From the NCBI GenBank assembly GCA_964059195.1, contig CAXKWD010000009.1:85347432-85411431 (forward strand): DNA of 64,000 bases, in the 5' to 3' direction. Source of the stretch: Ectobius pallidus (lineage: Eukaryota > Arthropoda > Insecta > Blattodea > Ectobiidae). Under the pieces are notes generated by a model, which ran no database searches, was not told the origin of the DNA, and worked only from the letters and a program-made list of their open reading frames with translations. Below are positions 44,100 to 55,803 of this stretch, piece after piece (the first letter of the stretch is position 1; each line of letters opens with the position of its first letter). The translations under genes were made by a program, and so were the position numbers.

Positions 44100-45048
44100 G
44101 TAGTGTATGATACACGTGGTAAAATTATTTTATTTTGCTCGTAACCCACTCCCAAAATAAAATCTCGTTTTTAAGACATGGATCATAAATAACAAAACAA
44201 GTAGGCCTACTGTACGTTGTCCGAAATTCAAGGGGTACAGTACCACTATTCTAGCGAGCTTTTTTTTTTTTATTTAGGGCTTTCGAAAGTTTGCTTTAAC
44301 TTTATATTACTTTCCTTTAACACGTTCAAATTATAACTCTGAACATGCAAACATAAACTTCAGAAGTGAATCTCAACTTTAGACTAAACAAGCCAGCATC
44401 TGAAACAGATGCCCATCTGGCTTCACGTTGCTTGTCAATATGAGTTCTTATTTGTCCTTCCTAACAGCTGGTAATCCTGTTACAGAACGCAAAATAAATA
44501 TATCCCTGGAAAAGAATCGCTGTAATATAAGATTGATTAATTAATACTGAGAAAACCAATAAAACACTTTACTTATATCTGGGGGTTTAAAACGCAATCC
44601 TTACACTACTGGTACCAATATAATGTTTATATTTTTGGGGGGATGAACTACAAGTACCAGTGCAGTCACACTTCCAGGCCCGATTTCTTTAAAACTAAAG
44701 ATAGTGTTAAGATAACTTGGCAGGTAAGCTTTTGTATGCATTTCCTTGCAAGAAACATGCCAACTCTGCGTGTAATCTTTAAATGAAAGATATTGATTTA
44801 AAGTTAGTGTTGGCGGACTATACGGACCGCACTTTGCAGCCTTCCTGGGAAACTCTGACCTCCGTCAGGAGTTCGCACTTCTCTCGGGGCTTCCTTCCTC
44901 ACCTGTCCCTTTTCTTCACGCGGGAAGGAAGCAACTCGCTGTAGAAAATCTAGGGAAAACTGAGTATCGGACCGATTGTTGTCAAATCTCCTTTCTAATA
45001 GAAAGCTTTGATAACCGATTGTAAATAGAGGCGATGAATTTAATAGCT
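44100..45048. other. No gene recognised; GC-rich patch at 44810-44945
   Basis: The patch has an acceptor-like TTTGCAG at about 44843-44849 and a frame open to TAG near 44943. No donor follows and the peptide is unremarkable. It may be part of an unrecognised SINE. Confidence 0.35.
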
Positions 45049-45345
45049 ATTATATAAGTCAAGTTATTTTTGTATTGCAAAATAAAGTTATTAGAATTAT
45101 TACAGTTGCCAATCTATGGATTCATGCAACATTTTTATTTATGTTATTATACAAGTCAAGTTATTTTTGGATTGCAAAATAAAGTTATTAGAATTATTAC
45201 AGTTGCCAATCTATGGATTCATGCAACATTTTTATTTATGTTATTATACAAGTCAAGTTATTTTTGGATTGCAAAATAAAGTTATTAGAATTATTACAGT
45301 TGCCAACCTATGGATTCATGCAACATTTTTATTTATATATGTCAT
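45049..45345. repeat. 97-bp tandem repeat, three copies
   Basis: Units begin at AAGTTATTTTTG in 45061, 45158 and 45255 and are nearly identical. One frame of the unit reads Gly-Leu-Gln-Asn-Lys-Val-Ile-Arg-Ile-Ile. That resembles the Leu-Gln-Lys-Lys-x-Ile-Arg-Ile-Ile motif after the RT domain of CR1-like LINEs, so the array may have amplified from a LINE fragment. The two overlapping long frames exist only because 97 is not a multiple of 3. Confidence 0.9.
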
Positions 45346-45611
45346 GTAAATGTATAGTACCTCTAATGATTTTAATTTAAAAAAGAGAAGTTTCTTTACT
45401 CCTCGTATTGCCACATAAATTAAGCGGCCGGATTGTGGAAGTGGTAATTCAGTTGTCTTAAAGTCCCATTTGAAATATTATTTGCTAGGCAAACCTTTAA
45501 CAATTCAGATTGTTGATGAAATGGTCGGCCTACAACTACCATTCAGAGAACTTACTCGGAAAATGTTTCAAATAAAAATTTTAGGTTTAGTAAATTCGGT
45601 TTATGTACGAA

Positions 45612-45676
45612 TTTGTTAGTTTGTTAGTTTGTTAGTTTGTTAGTTTGTTAGTTTGTTAGTTTGTTAGTTTGTTAGT
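45612..45676. repeat. Octanucleotide array (TTTGTTAG)8
   Basis: About eight perfect units of an 8-bp motif. Immediately downstream, 45690-45790 resembles part of repeat family A (GTAAAGAGG, TCACATCTCAGG, ACATTTTGTTTTCATACGA). Confidence 0.9.
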
Positions 45677-45790
45677 TTTCTTTTCGTGTAAAGAGGTAGG
45701 CAACAATTCGTTGCCATGCTTCGGGTCACATCTCAGGGAAATAATTAACTCATATATAACATTTTGTTTTCATACGAGTTTTGTTGCATG

Positions 45791-47960
45791 CAATTTTGAA
45801 ATTGGTTTTGTAGGCTTACATGGCGCTCCACAGCGGGAAAACAGTACCCTCGGGACAGGGGTGCCCCACTTGAAAAGTGATCGGCCTGTCAATTCTAGGC
45901 CACATCCCGCGCGTTGTTCGTAGTTTTTCTTAAATAATTTCTTTAAGTAGACTGTTCCCAAGTTAGCTCGTATTCACAGCAAAAGGTGTTCTTTTTATCG
46001 GACATCATGAGTAATAGTTCGACGCACCTTTTAAGTGTGATACAACGTGGAAGTTGTTGTACCTGGAGAAACACAATGGAACATGCATTTACATGCTCAT
46101 TGCGGCCCACACCTTGAGCAGGAACTCTTCCTCCTCCCTCCCCCCTGTAAGGTCATTATAATAGAGGCAAGGTCGTATCCTGTCCCCTCGCAGCGAAAGT
46201 ATGTTTATATTATTATTTTTTTTTTTCACTTCCTTTTAAAGATTGTAGTATTAAAAGTTGTTGATTTACATTTTATTTCTCTTTAATTTGTTATCGTCAC
46301 ACTTGTTTTCACCTATACTCCACACATTCCTGCTTTGTGAAGTATCTGCGGTGGTTTTCCTTTGCCTTCCACGAGATGAATCAAATACATGAATGAATTA
46401 TGGTTCGGGGAGCGTCAGTTGTCTGATCGACCTCGGAGTGATTTTTTTTTCTATTTTAATATTCAAGTGTAAATATTTTCGTTGATAAAGCATCCTTCTG
46501 TATTTTGAAGGTTTTGTTGCGATTATAAGCATTCGAGGAAGCTATAAAACATATCAGGCCTTTGTTAAACTTTTTGGTAGGACCGCAGGTATGCCCATGC
46601 CCCATAATTTATCGAAGGCTTGCTATAGAAATACGTAAATTATATTTTCTTAAGGCTCGCAAAGTCAGTTTCAAAAACATATGAATTTAATTTCACTATG
46701 TTAAATTACATTGTTCCGGAAGGAACGGAGATAGGCTACCTTAATGCAGAAAGGAATGACAGTATTAAAAATGAAATTTTAAAATTAAGGTTTCAGTTTT
46801 TGTGAAATAATTTTAGGTATCTGATTTTAGTTTTTCATTCCATTGTTTTTATTGCCTAATTGTAGAAATTCAGGTCAGGTTAAGTACGAGTTCTCACAAT
46901 TTTAAAGTGAAATACTGGTAGCCTACACGATATAAGTAAAATAAGATGACTTCTTCTAAAAATGTCTTATAACACGTAAACTTATATGCATTTAAGTTAT
47001 TTTCAGCTCATAATTTACAGTTTAATTTTATCATAGTTAATATAAGGAGAGGTCCAAATGCTATCGATAAATTCACGAACATTCGAAAGCGAGTGAATTT
47101 ATCTTGAGTGAATCAGGACCTCGAGTTATATATTATGACTATTTTAGCGAATACCCCCATAATTAAGCATTTAGTGAATATTAAAACTACGAGAATGAAT
47201 AGAACACTTCGCTATTTGTAACCGTAAGCGAGATTGTCTATGACGAGACAATCTATAGGCCATTATTATAATACTCGTATATCGATCGTCTATATAGTCC
47301 CGTTCCATCAGTTGTTTTGTATTTAGATTAAAACTTCCTGCTACTAGGCTACTAATAAAATCGTGTTGTTAATATTGTATATATTATTATAGGAGATTAC
47401 AGTGCTTCATACATAAAATGATAGGTTATTTTCATATCTCCTTTCGGCCATATGCCTCTCATGTATAAACTGTTAGATGTGTTAATGATTAATATTGTTT
47501 CAAATGGCGTGTTTTCTCTCTGATGTGTTGTTATTATTGGTTTCCAGTAGAACGTAATCTAAAATCTCGTGGTTGTTAAGTGACCCTTTTTAAAATTGTA
47601 CTTCTGTATTGAAATTATACCATCCCTTGGATTTTTAGCTTTATTTTGTTTTTATTGTTTAAACCACTCAAGATATCTGTGAAACTCAAACGGATCGCGT
47701 AAATTAATGGAAGTTCATTGGCTATTTTACATTGATTTAGTAAAAAGGTGTTTAAAAATTATTTAGAATATTATTTCGGGCAAGTTTTGTTCTTTGCGAA
47801 ATTCTGATAGAATGGTTAGTTCTATTTCTGAGCCTTCGTTTATATTGTTCGTTCTAATCGTCGTACCAGGATGGAATACCACATATCCTAGAAGAGTAAT
47901 AGTGGTATTGGGAATCTCTTCCATTGAAAGCAGGCTTTTCTTTTTTTTACCATGAATATT
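45791..47960. other. No gene recognised
   Basis: Mostly AT-rich. A perfect 11-bp stem (GATAAATTCAC at 47066, GTGAATTTATC at 47093) with a 16-base loop is present; it has no terminator-like meaning in a eukaryote. A GC-rich patch at 45820-45910 was not assigned. Confidence 0.4.
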
Positions 47961-48289
47961 ACATTATGTAAACAGCCTATAATGGCGTTTATTAAGATAC
48001 GAGAAAGTTTATGAAACTAGCGAAGCAAGTTGCATACGACTGTGTTTGTTCGACCATAATTAAATATTTAAGTTTTGAGATATTATATTCATAATAAAAA
48101 ATCTGTTCTGAAAATCGCAGATCTTCCATTGCTCAAATAAAAGTTATCTCTTAGTATAATATATTATATGGGCCTATAACATTCTTTTCATATAAATTGG
48201 TTATAAAAATGAACATAATATCATTATCACATCACATCGCATCCCCGAAGGATACATAACCCAAATAAAATATGATTAATTTTCATAAC

Positions 48290-48790
48290 TTTCTTTACTT
48301 GAAGCATGTCCAATACATTTTTCTCACTTCACATTCTGATATAGAACAAGATGCCAAATTGCAAAGAGCGTGCATTCAGAGTGGGTGGCTTATAACTACC
48401 TTTCACATATAGTTTTTTTAATTAAAAAAAACTTTTAGCTCTTAGTATAAGCACCCCATGCATAAAGTTAAAACAAAATCGTTAGAGCTGCAACAAACGA
48501 AATTTTCTTTATGTAAAGTCCCTTAAAAATAAGAGAAAGTCGTCGCCAATGGTCATGTCAGAAGGTACCTAACACAAATACAGAATTTTGTGTTAATACG
48601 ATTTTTCGTTCTTGAGCTAGGCTGTTCACAGACACGCGCACACAGCCACACACAAACACACCCACAGACATGTTCCTGAAAATGGTATTTTTGGATTCAG
48701 GGGGCCCTCAAAACGTGTATTTATGTTAAAAACTCCGAATTTGGGGGTCGAAAACAATAGTCTACTTCTTCTACCTATGGTATGGGCAGA
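48290..48790 (+). repeat. Dispersed repeat family A, copy 4, nested in family B
   Basis: Blocks in the same order as copies 1 and 3: GTCCAATACATTTTTCTCA, ACATTCTGATAT, GTGGCTTATAACTACC, GTCGTCGCCAATGGTCATGT, CTTGAGCTAGGCTGTTCAC, CAC-rich run, TTTTTGGATTCAGG, ACAATAGTCTACTTCTTC. Confidence 0.7.
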
Positions 48791-49044
48791 TGACCGTGCA
48801 ATCAACTGTTAGCAAGTTCACGTACTGGTTGTCTTCTACGAGAGATGACAGCTGATGGCGTAGGTCAAGTCGAAGGTTGTTCTTGCCCTTTTCTTAAAAC
48901 GAACGGCTTTTCTACAAGACGAAATTAACTCAATTTAGTATAATATTAAAATTAATACGAACAGAATTGATTTTATTTTAAATACAGGCTGCTTAATACG
49001 CAGTTTTATTTCTTGCTCTCAAGGTTTCAAGATCGTTCTGTGTT

Positions 49045-49067
49045 CGATGATGATGGTGATGATGATG

Positions 49068-49121
<54 letters not shown>
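49045..49121. repeat. Compound (GAT)n(AAT)n microsatellite
   Basis: Several GAT/GAT-like units followed by about 18 AAT units. Confidence 0.95.
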
Positions 49122-49917
49122 TCTATGTTATAATGATCTGTTTCGAAATGGATATCATTATGAGACCGTACCATTAAGATAAGCGTATTATAGTGTGGTG
49201 GAACAAAAATTATCTTGTTTACCGTGGGAATTTCAAACTACCTCTTCCGTGAAACAAAACCTGGCATTTCAAGTCAAGCATGGGCAAATGCAAAATTTGC
49301 AAGCAGTATTTTAATAATAATTTAAAATTATTTAGAAAAAAATCCTCCGTACTTCTTGACAGCCGACACATATCGGCAGGCCTTGCGTAAAATATTGCTA
49401 GCATCCATATAAAGTACGGGTTCATTAGTAAATTTTCACGTTCTGTACCTTTACTATTGTATGAGTGTTATTTTAGGCCCTGAAATTTGATGTCGAGCTT
49501 TCATGATTATTACAAGTTTTGCTATCCTGTTAATTCAAAACTTTATATATATATGTCTGTATACCTGTGTGTGACGCCTGTAATATATCTGTGAACAGAG
49601 TGGCTCGAAAACAAAAACACGTGACAAACTGAAATTTTATGTGTAAGATAAGCATCTTCTGAGGATGTGACCCGAAACGAATCGAGTTTCTCTCTTCATA
49701 CCACTTCACATGAAGAAAATTTGTGTACGTTAACTTCTTGTACAGCACGAATACTTAAAAATCATTTGAAACATTTTTCGCAGAAGTACTCAAACGAGAA
49801 TTAGTTAGTACTTAGATAGAAAACTATTCCTCAAACTTACATTAAGATTCTTGCCTCGCAGGCTTTACATGAGACTGAGACTGAGTGCGCACGTCCTCAA
49901 TGCGGCCATATTATTGG

Positions 49918-49945
49918 CATAATAATAATAATAATAATAATAATA
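49918..49945. repeat. (AAT)n microsatellite
   Basis: About nine AAT units. The preceding 49441-49917 has nothing else recognised. Confidence 0.9.
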
Positions 49946-49977
49946 GAATATTAATAGTAACAATTTGCATAATAATA

Positions 49978-50110
49978 TTTATTTATTGGCAGAGTTAAGG
50001 CGTTAATGCCTTCTCTAACATTCAACCAGAGAAGGATAAAAAAAAGTAACAAATACAGTACGCTTGGATTTTTAAAAAGGCATCAGACAGTATTTTGGCC
50101 ATTTTTACTT
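49978..50110 (-). repeat. LINE 3' end (minus strand), copy 1
   Basis: On + it reads ATTTATTTATTGGCAGAGTTAAGGC, then ATGCCTTCTCTAACATTCAACCAGAG. The same layout recurs at 54482-54555. In the - direction it is a 3' UTR ending in a small hairpin (GCATTAACGCC) and a TAAA-type tail, as in CR1/Jockey-like LINEs. Upstream coding was not recognised. Confidence 0.6.
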
Positions 50111-50514
50111 TCCTGCTGTTCTGAGATTCCAATACATAGATACAGCATGTGGCCGAAGAAGGGCATCAGCCATGCTATGTCGAGCCTTCTAATATCAACG
50201 CAAAGAATTGGATTACGTTTGAAAGGGCAGCTAAAACGAATATTCTATTTACTGTACTTCGAACATAATTTAAGTATATTATTTACAGACAGCCATGACA
50301 TAAACAGTTTTTCTCAGTTATCTCCAAATTTACTATAGAACGGCCATTCTAAGAAAGAAACCTGAAGTAAACAAAAGCCCTATATGTCATACTATCAATG
50401 TGGTAGGGTGAGACAGGCATACTGGTTTCTGTCAAGTTTCTTATATATTAAGATCTGTAGGTATACATCTATTTCTATTATTCCTATGTTAATGACTTCT
50501 GTTTATTACTTGTT

Positions 50515-50808
50515 TTATGGACCGCCGGCGTCGCTGACTACGGATCCGTCGGCCCGGGTTCGATCCCCGGTACCTCCTCGGATTTTTCTGAGGTAGGGGT
50601 GCACTCAGCCTCGTGATTCAAATTGAGGAGCTACTTGATAGAGAAGTAGCGGCTCCGGTCATTGAAACCACCATTAACGGCCGTGGATGTCGGCATGCTG
50701 ACCACATGCCCCCCAATCCGGCCATCTGCCTATAGGTAGATGACGCAGCGGTCGGGTGGTAGGCCTTGTCCCTTCGGGGATGCCGCGCCACGGAGTTTAG
50801 TTTTTTAC
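50515..50808 (+). mobile_element. tRNA-derived SINE (type 5)
   Basis: The B-box CGGGTTCGATCCCCGG (50556-50571) is preceded by a tRNA-like head with TGACTACGGATCCGTCGGCC. The body contains TTTTTCTGAGGTAGGGGTGC, ACTCAGCCTCGTGA, GGAGCTACTTGATAGAGAAG and GCGGCTCCGG. The end contains ATGCCGCGCCACGGAG. GC content is well above the surroundings. Frames on either strand here are shadows. Confidence 0.75.
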
Positions 50809-51735
50809 TTGTTTTTTGAATATGATATAAGGTAAAATAGCGGCGATGAGTCATGGTAAGTAAATATCGATGTCCAGCATTTACCTTTGCGACTGGGGAA
50901 AACCATGGAAACCCCCAAGTCAAGTTGTCCGCCTTGGGATCTGAGGCCGGGACTGCACGAATGTGAATCCACGACTGTCTCGACACCTCGCTCAGTAAAT
51001 AAACTTCTCGTATAAATTCCACTCGTATAATATGGTCTTGATAGAAACAAAAATCAACGAATTACATTCTTACTAAGTTAGCATTCCCAAGACAACGTAA
51101 TGTCGCGAAAGAACTGCGGAAGTTAAATAATTCTTGTGGGAGTGAACTTAATGATGTTGAATCTAACTTGAGCAAAACATTGACATTGAAATGATTGTCC
51201 GGCAAGAACCTGACCAACCCCAATATAACGATGTTACTCCCAACTTTCACTGCTGTTCTCATTGACATTGAAAATCCCACACACAGAGACTTGCATGCAG
51301 GGCAAGGTGGGTTCACACGCGCGCGCGACCACATCCTGTCCCGCAACCCAGATTCTCTTGCACCTTGCAGTTCCCAGCCTCGGGATTGCAACTTTTTCAC
51401 CTCATTTCGAGTTGTCGTTCTCTCCAATTATATTACAGTACCATTTCGATTGTTCTGGTGGTATTTTGTATTATTATAATAATAACTAGTAAACCCATGC
51501 GAACTTGCGCTGCTTATGAAATCCTTAAAAATATGTGCACGTACTACGATGTATCTAAAAAACAAATATTACAAAAAACTTTGAGTCATTATTTATGAAA
51601 TATTGTTTCGTTGAACGTATTGATGAAGATCGTCAACGTCCATATGAAGATCGTATTTTGATGACAGAAATATTGAAGTGTTCATAAAACAGAGCCATAT
51701 TGACTTATTTTAATTTTACCAAAATGTGGTAACTC
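50809..51735. other. No gene recognised; one 50-codon open stretch
   Basis: A + strand frame ending at TGA near 51192 is open for about 50 codons with Lys/Leu/Asn-rich composition. It has no start, splice support or known motif. Overlapping frames at 51062-51479 lie on both strands. Confidence 0.35.
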
Positions 51736-51739
51736 CTCC

Positions 51740-52020
51740 TTGTCTTATAAAGGTCTTTAAAATATTATAATGAAATATATTTCAACCAACTTACAGTTAT
51801 CCTCGGTGATAATATTTTTGTCAGTATAAAAGTCTTTAAAATATTAAATTCAAATATATTTCAACCAATTTGTGGTCAGAACGTTTTTGTCAATATAAAA
51901 GTCTTTAAAATATTAAAATCAAATATATTCCAACCAACTGGTGGTATGCTATCACTAAGGATGACCACAAGTTGCTTGAAATATGTGTATTTTAATATTT
52001 TAAAGACTTTTATATTGAAA
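51740..52020. repeat. Tandem and inverted copies of a 60-70-bp AT-rich motif
   Basis: The unit TATAAA(A/G)GTCTTTAAAATATT...TTCAACCAA occurs three times in direct order (51746, 51826, 51892) and once inverted (51968-52019). The last two copies form a MITE-like palindrome of about 130 bp around ATGCTATCACTAAGG. Confidence 0.7.
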
Positions 52021-52079
52021 AGGCGGAGTTAGCGCATTTTATTGCAATTAGAAATATTAAAAGGTACAATCCAAGGATT

Positions 52080-52608
52080 AACTTATCTTATCTGGTGTTA
52101 AAGGAACAGTTACAAAATATTCAAATATTGAAACCCGACTTCAAAGCAAAATTGAACCTGAATTAGTATTAACTCAATTCTTGTCAGGTCATGGAATTTT
52201 TGGCTCTTACTTTGAAAGGTTTAAAATCATAAGGGAGAATGGTTATTTATGTATTTGTAAAGAAAACCAGACCGTAGAACATCTACTTTTTAATTGCTCA
52301 CTCTTTGAAAGGAAAAGATTTTCTTTAACAGGACACTTAAACTATTGTGGTGTTAAATATGATAAACCACTCTTAAGAATGTTTAGCAAGTATTGCTGTT
52401 GTAGAGAATTCCACTATTTCATATGTTTTATATTTAAGAGTTTACTATAATTTTATTTAAACTTTAGCAAAACAGGCTACTCTAGTATACAAGATAACAG
52501 GTACATTATAAATTGTAATTGGCATAAAACTACAGCCCTAATGTACCTTATGGTGAAATAGGGCTAAAAGAAATTGTATATTAAATAAATAAATAAATAA
52601 ATAATAAT
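52080..52608 (+). pseudogene. LINE ORF2 C-terminus with 3' UTR and (TAAA)n tail
   Basis: The + frame 52181-52450 (preceded by partly broken codons) carries Leu-Ser-Gly-His-Gly-Ile-Phe-Gly-Ser-Tyr, then Arg-Phe-Lys-Ile, then Cys-Ile-Cys-Lys-Glu-Asn-Gln-Thr-Val-Glu-His-Leu-Leu-Phe-Asn-Cys. This is the Cys/His C-terminal signature of Jockey/R1-type LINEs. A 3' UTR of about 130 bp ends ATAGGGCTAAAAGAAATTGT and runs into a TAAA tail (52581-52608). There is no RT, so it is 5'-truncated. Confidence 0.8.
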
Positions 52609-52794
52609 GATCCGATAGAAACAGTCGTAACGTTCTCCCTTTTCTAATTTCGGTTTCCATCAACTTTAAGGTTAGTTGCATATGAAAGAGAATTGTGTTA
52701 ATTTTAATACTTGGACCATTCGTTTAATATAATAAAAGAAATACTGTTTTATTTAAAAATTGACCCAGCTGTATATAAGACAATGGCTACAATA

Positions 52795-52870
52795 AATCCC
52801 GCACTTTACGACAGGTGGATAAAATTATATTCTGCGAAGCATGCAACAGAGAGGTTAGTTATGTTTTAAT
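52795..52870 (+). pseudogene. Possible BED-type zinc finger fragment
   Basis: One frame reads Val-Asp-Lys-Ile-Ile-Phe-Cys-Glu-Ala-Cys-Asn-Arg-Glu-Val-Ser-Tyr. This resembles the Cys-x2-Cys part of BED fingers found in hAT transposases and derived host proteins. In an overlapping frame an ATG at 52783 opens a short exon-like stretch ending at a GTTAGT donor. Neither reading is more than suggestive. Confidence 0.25.
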
Positions 52871-54481
52871 TGCTCTTGTTGGTACTTCAAAATTGCGATA
52901 TTCTTCTCACGCCATCATGTGCTTGAGACCGTAGGTCGTCACAAGAGCACAACATGTGAAGTAGAATATTATATAAATATTGTTGAAAATTATAGTAAGA
53001 GACGCCGGGACTCAATTGGTCACTTCCTAAAAATTTACGCCGTTGAGTTCACATTAGCTACTTAATACAAATGCAAAGTAAACAGTGTAAACATTTCACG
53101 TTTTTAAGACAAAATACCTATTTTTGTTTTTTAATATAAGTTTTATTATTTTAAAGTTTCGAATTCGCACAAAAATGCATTAATAATTGGCGTGGATTAT
53201 GTAAGTAAAACTGAAATTTCGCAAATGACTGGTAATATACTCAATTGTCAATATTATATTGATTTTGTTTGTTATATATATACTGTTTTTCTTCATTCTT
53301 TTTGGAGCCTATTTTGGGTTTTATGTAGCCTAATGAGGTACTGAGAGAGGCTATTTTAGGTACCTAAACTGCACTTTTTATGGCCTAAATGTCTGTGGTC
53401 TACTTATAAATGGATGGAGAAGAGATACCTTCAAGTAGTGTAAGTAGTGTAAATAGGTGCTGTATGTGCTTTGTGCTTATGTTCTTCCTGTATGCAGCTA
53501 TTATTGCATTTTCCAAAATGCAGTTTAGAAAGTGGAATAATAAAATGGAATTGATAAATTTCATATTTATCTTTGAGGGTCAGTTATGATTGGTAGATGA
53601 AATCCCTCCTTTTCCCTTCAATTTTATCTATCAATAAAAAGAAAATTTTAAACATAAAGATAGAGCAGGGAACCATTGACTACACAAAAGGATCCAGAAC
53701 ATATTGTATAGGATATAATATAATTTGAACCATAATTATACTTAAAGCTTTGTTACATATTCTCTTGTATTTTAATTAGATAAAAATGTATTCCCCCTTT
53801 TAAGAGACCACCCGCATGAAAGACCATCAATGATCTTAGAGGTTTTGGTGCACATTATTTTAGATTTCTCGACACGGCTAAAATAAATTATAGGAGAGCT
53901 TGGAAATTGACAAAACCAACATATTCTGCTGTCCAAATTATTCTAGATTAGGATACTCCACATTTGCTGTCTTCTTTGGTGAATTAAGACGGATGTAACC
54001 CCATTACTTTTTAGAAAAAAATTGAAATCATGTTGCTGTGAATCACGACAAAAAGAGTTAGGTCATTCGTGCTTTCTTACGAAGAGCTTGCAGACATTAG
54101 ACAAGAAGACATTTATATTAAGTTTTCAACTTGATTTGATTTTTTAAATGTATTTTACAAAACGATTGTTTAAATCCAATTTTACTATTGAACTTCCCGT
54201 GGTCCTCTGTCATAGAAGAGATAGAGAAATCGAAAATTTGACACAAACATTTTAGGAAACTCATTAGACCATTATTTCAAAAAAGTGTGAAAATCATCTT
54301 TAATACTTTTAGCAATAGAAGCAGAACTCAAAAAAACTAAAGTTTGAATATTTTGTCACAGACGAAAAGATAGGCACACAGACATGGTTCTGGAAACCTT
54401 TTTGCTGGGGGAGGGGGTTCTAGCATCGTGCAAAACTTTTTTCAAGGATTATCTCGATTTTTTGTACGAGTACTGTTACTT
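52871..54481. other. No gene recognised
   Basis: AT-rich DNA. 53330-53400 resembles the TTTTAGGTACCTAAA-type motifs of 24215-24880. 54345-54440 carries an ACAGACATG / GGGGGAGG repeat-like patch. Confidence 0.35.
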
Positions 54482-54560
54482 CTGTATTTATTTATTTATT
54501 TATTTAACCTGGCGGAGTTAAGGCAATAAGGCCTTCTCTACCACTCAGCCAGGGCAAAAA
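54482..54560 (-). repeat. LINE 3' end (minus strand), copy 2
   Basis: TTATTTATTTATTTAACCTG, GGCGGAGTTAAGGCAATAAGG, CCTTCTCTACCACTCAGCCAG: same structure as 49978-50110, with a TAAA tail on the - strand and a GGCAATAAGGCC hairpin. Confidence 0.6.
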
Positions 54561-54668
54561 CATGAAATACATAATAATAATAATAAATGAAAACAAGAAA
54601 ACAAGAAATGATATACCTGAATATACGAAACGTGCATTAAATTTTAAAAAAATCAAACATTAAGTACT

Positions 54669-55077
54669 TGAATAATCATAGGCGTAACCAGGCCGACCAT
54701 ATGGGGGGGGTTATAACATCCGCGGGGTCTGGGTGGTATGGAATATCCCCCAGGGAGAGGGGGGTCCGGGGGTCCTCCCCCGGAAAATTTTAAAAATTAA
54801 GATGCAAAATAACGAGTTTTAAGCTTCCGGGGGTCCTCCCCCGGAAAATTTTAAAAATTAAGACGCAAAATAACGAGTTTTAAGCTTCCGGGGTACATCC
54901 CCGGAAAATTTTTAAAATTAACACGCAAAATAACGAGTTTTAAGCTTCCCACACTTTATACTTGTATTAAGTAATTTATGGGCAGACTTAAAAAAATTAT
55001 ACAATTTTCCTTTTTTTAATCAATGGGGGGGGTTCAAACCCCCAAAACCCCCCCCTCGTTACGCCTATGTGAATAAT
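54669..55077. mobile_element. hAT-type MITE with internal 60-bp array, copy 2
   Basis: The element is 54677-55069, with the same CATAGGCGTAACC / GTTACGCCTATG ends as 7056-7532. It is flanked by a perfect but different 8-bp duplication TGAATAAT (54669-54676, 55070-55077). It contains three units of the roughly 60-bp array instead of five, plus the same AAGCTTCCCAC.CTTTATACT segment after the array. Confidence 0.93.
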
Positions 55078-55803
55078 ATATAATACAAATGACTAAAATG
55101 AAGAAATGAAAAAAAAAAAGATGAAAGACTAAACAAATATATTCATAGTTATTACAAATAATGAAAAAATTCAACAAATATTTTACTAAATAGCAGATAT
55201 TCCATCGATAGGCCTACTATGCATGTGATGAAGTGAAAATAAATTAGTTACGTTCCTTGCTAATCGCACTCCTTCAAATATTCTAGGACTTTTTCTTTTT
55301 TCCACAGTTCCTACCCACCCCCCTCCTTTTGAGCTCCAGGGGTAGTATTGGAAATATTCTCTCAGAGCCTTTTCTTTATAGTAGTTAGCAAATTCCTCTT
55401 TAACATTCTTATCTACTAACTGCTACGAAATTATCTTGAAACGTAAAAGTTTTCCTTTGCCTGGTAACATCAAGCCCCTTTCATACATTTTTCGGACGTA
55501 TTATCACCCATTCTTTCTTTTCTGTGCCTAGCATAATCTGGAAATATTCTGCGATAAAATTCCTGTACTTAGCAACAGTGCCTTCTATAACATTTTAGCA
55601 TGAAAGAAAATAATTACGCCATGAAAAAAACCGTCGCAGTGCTACGTGGTTAATTAGCCAGATGGCGTCTGGGTTGGCATTGAGTGTACAGTCACTCTTA
55701 ACAAAAAATGTAGCATACCTTGTGATAATTACTTGCAAAAATCATCCAGTGTCACTTAGTTGGTATTCATATTTTGAAACGCAATGCTCACGTTTTATTT
55801 ATA

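Larger units (their letters stand above)
47965..49440. repeat. Dispersed repeat family B, copy 2, interrupted
   Basis: 47965-48078 and 48795-49440 match the contiguous copy at 28680-29345 in order. The intervening roughly 0.7 kb is absent from that copy and contains family A copy 4. The right part is also expanded by a GAT/AAT microsatellite (49045-49121). Confidence 0.6.

Noticed and set aside
47066..47103. Perfect 11-bp stem-loop as a terminator
   Set aside because: Bacterial-type terminators are not expected here. A stem this short in AT-rich DNA can occur by chance.
50006..50338. 110-codon + strand frame
   Set aside because: Overlaps a LINE 3' end on the opposite strand, shows no domain and has AT-driven composition.
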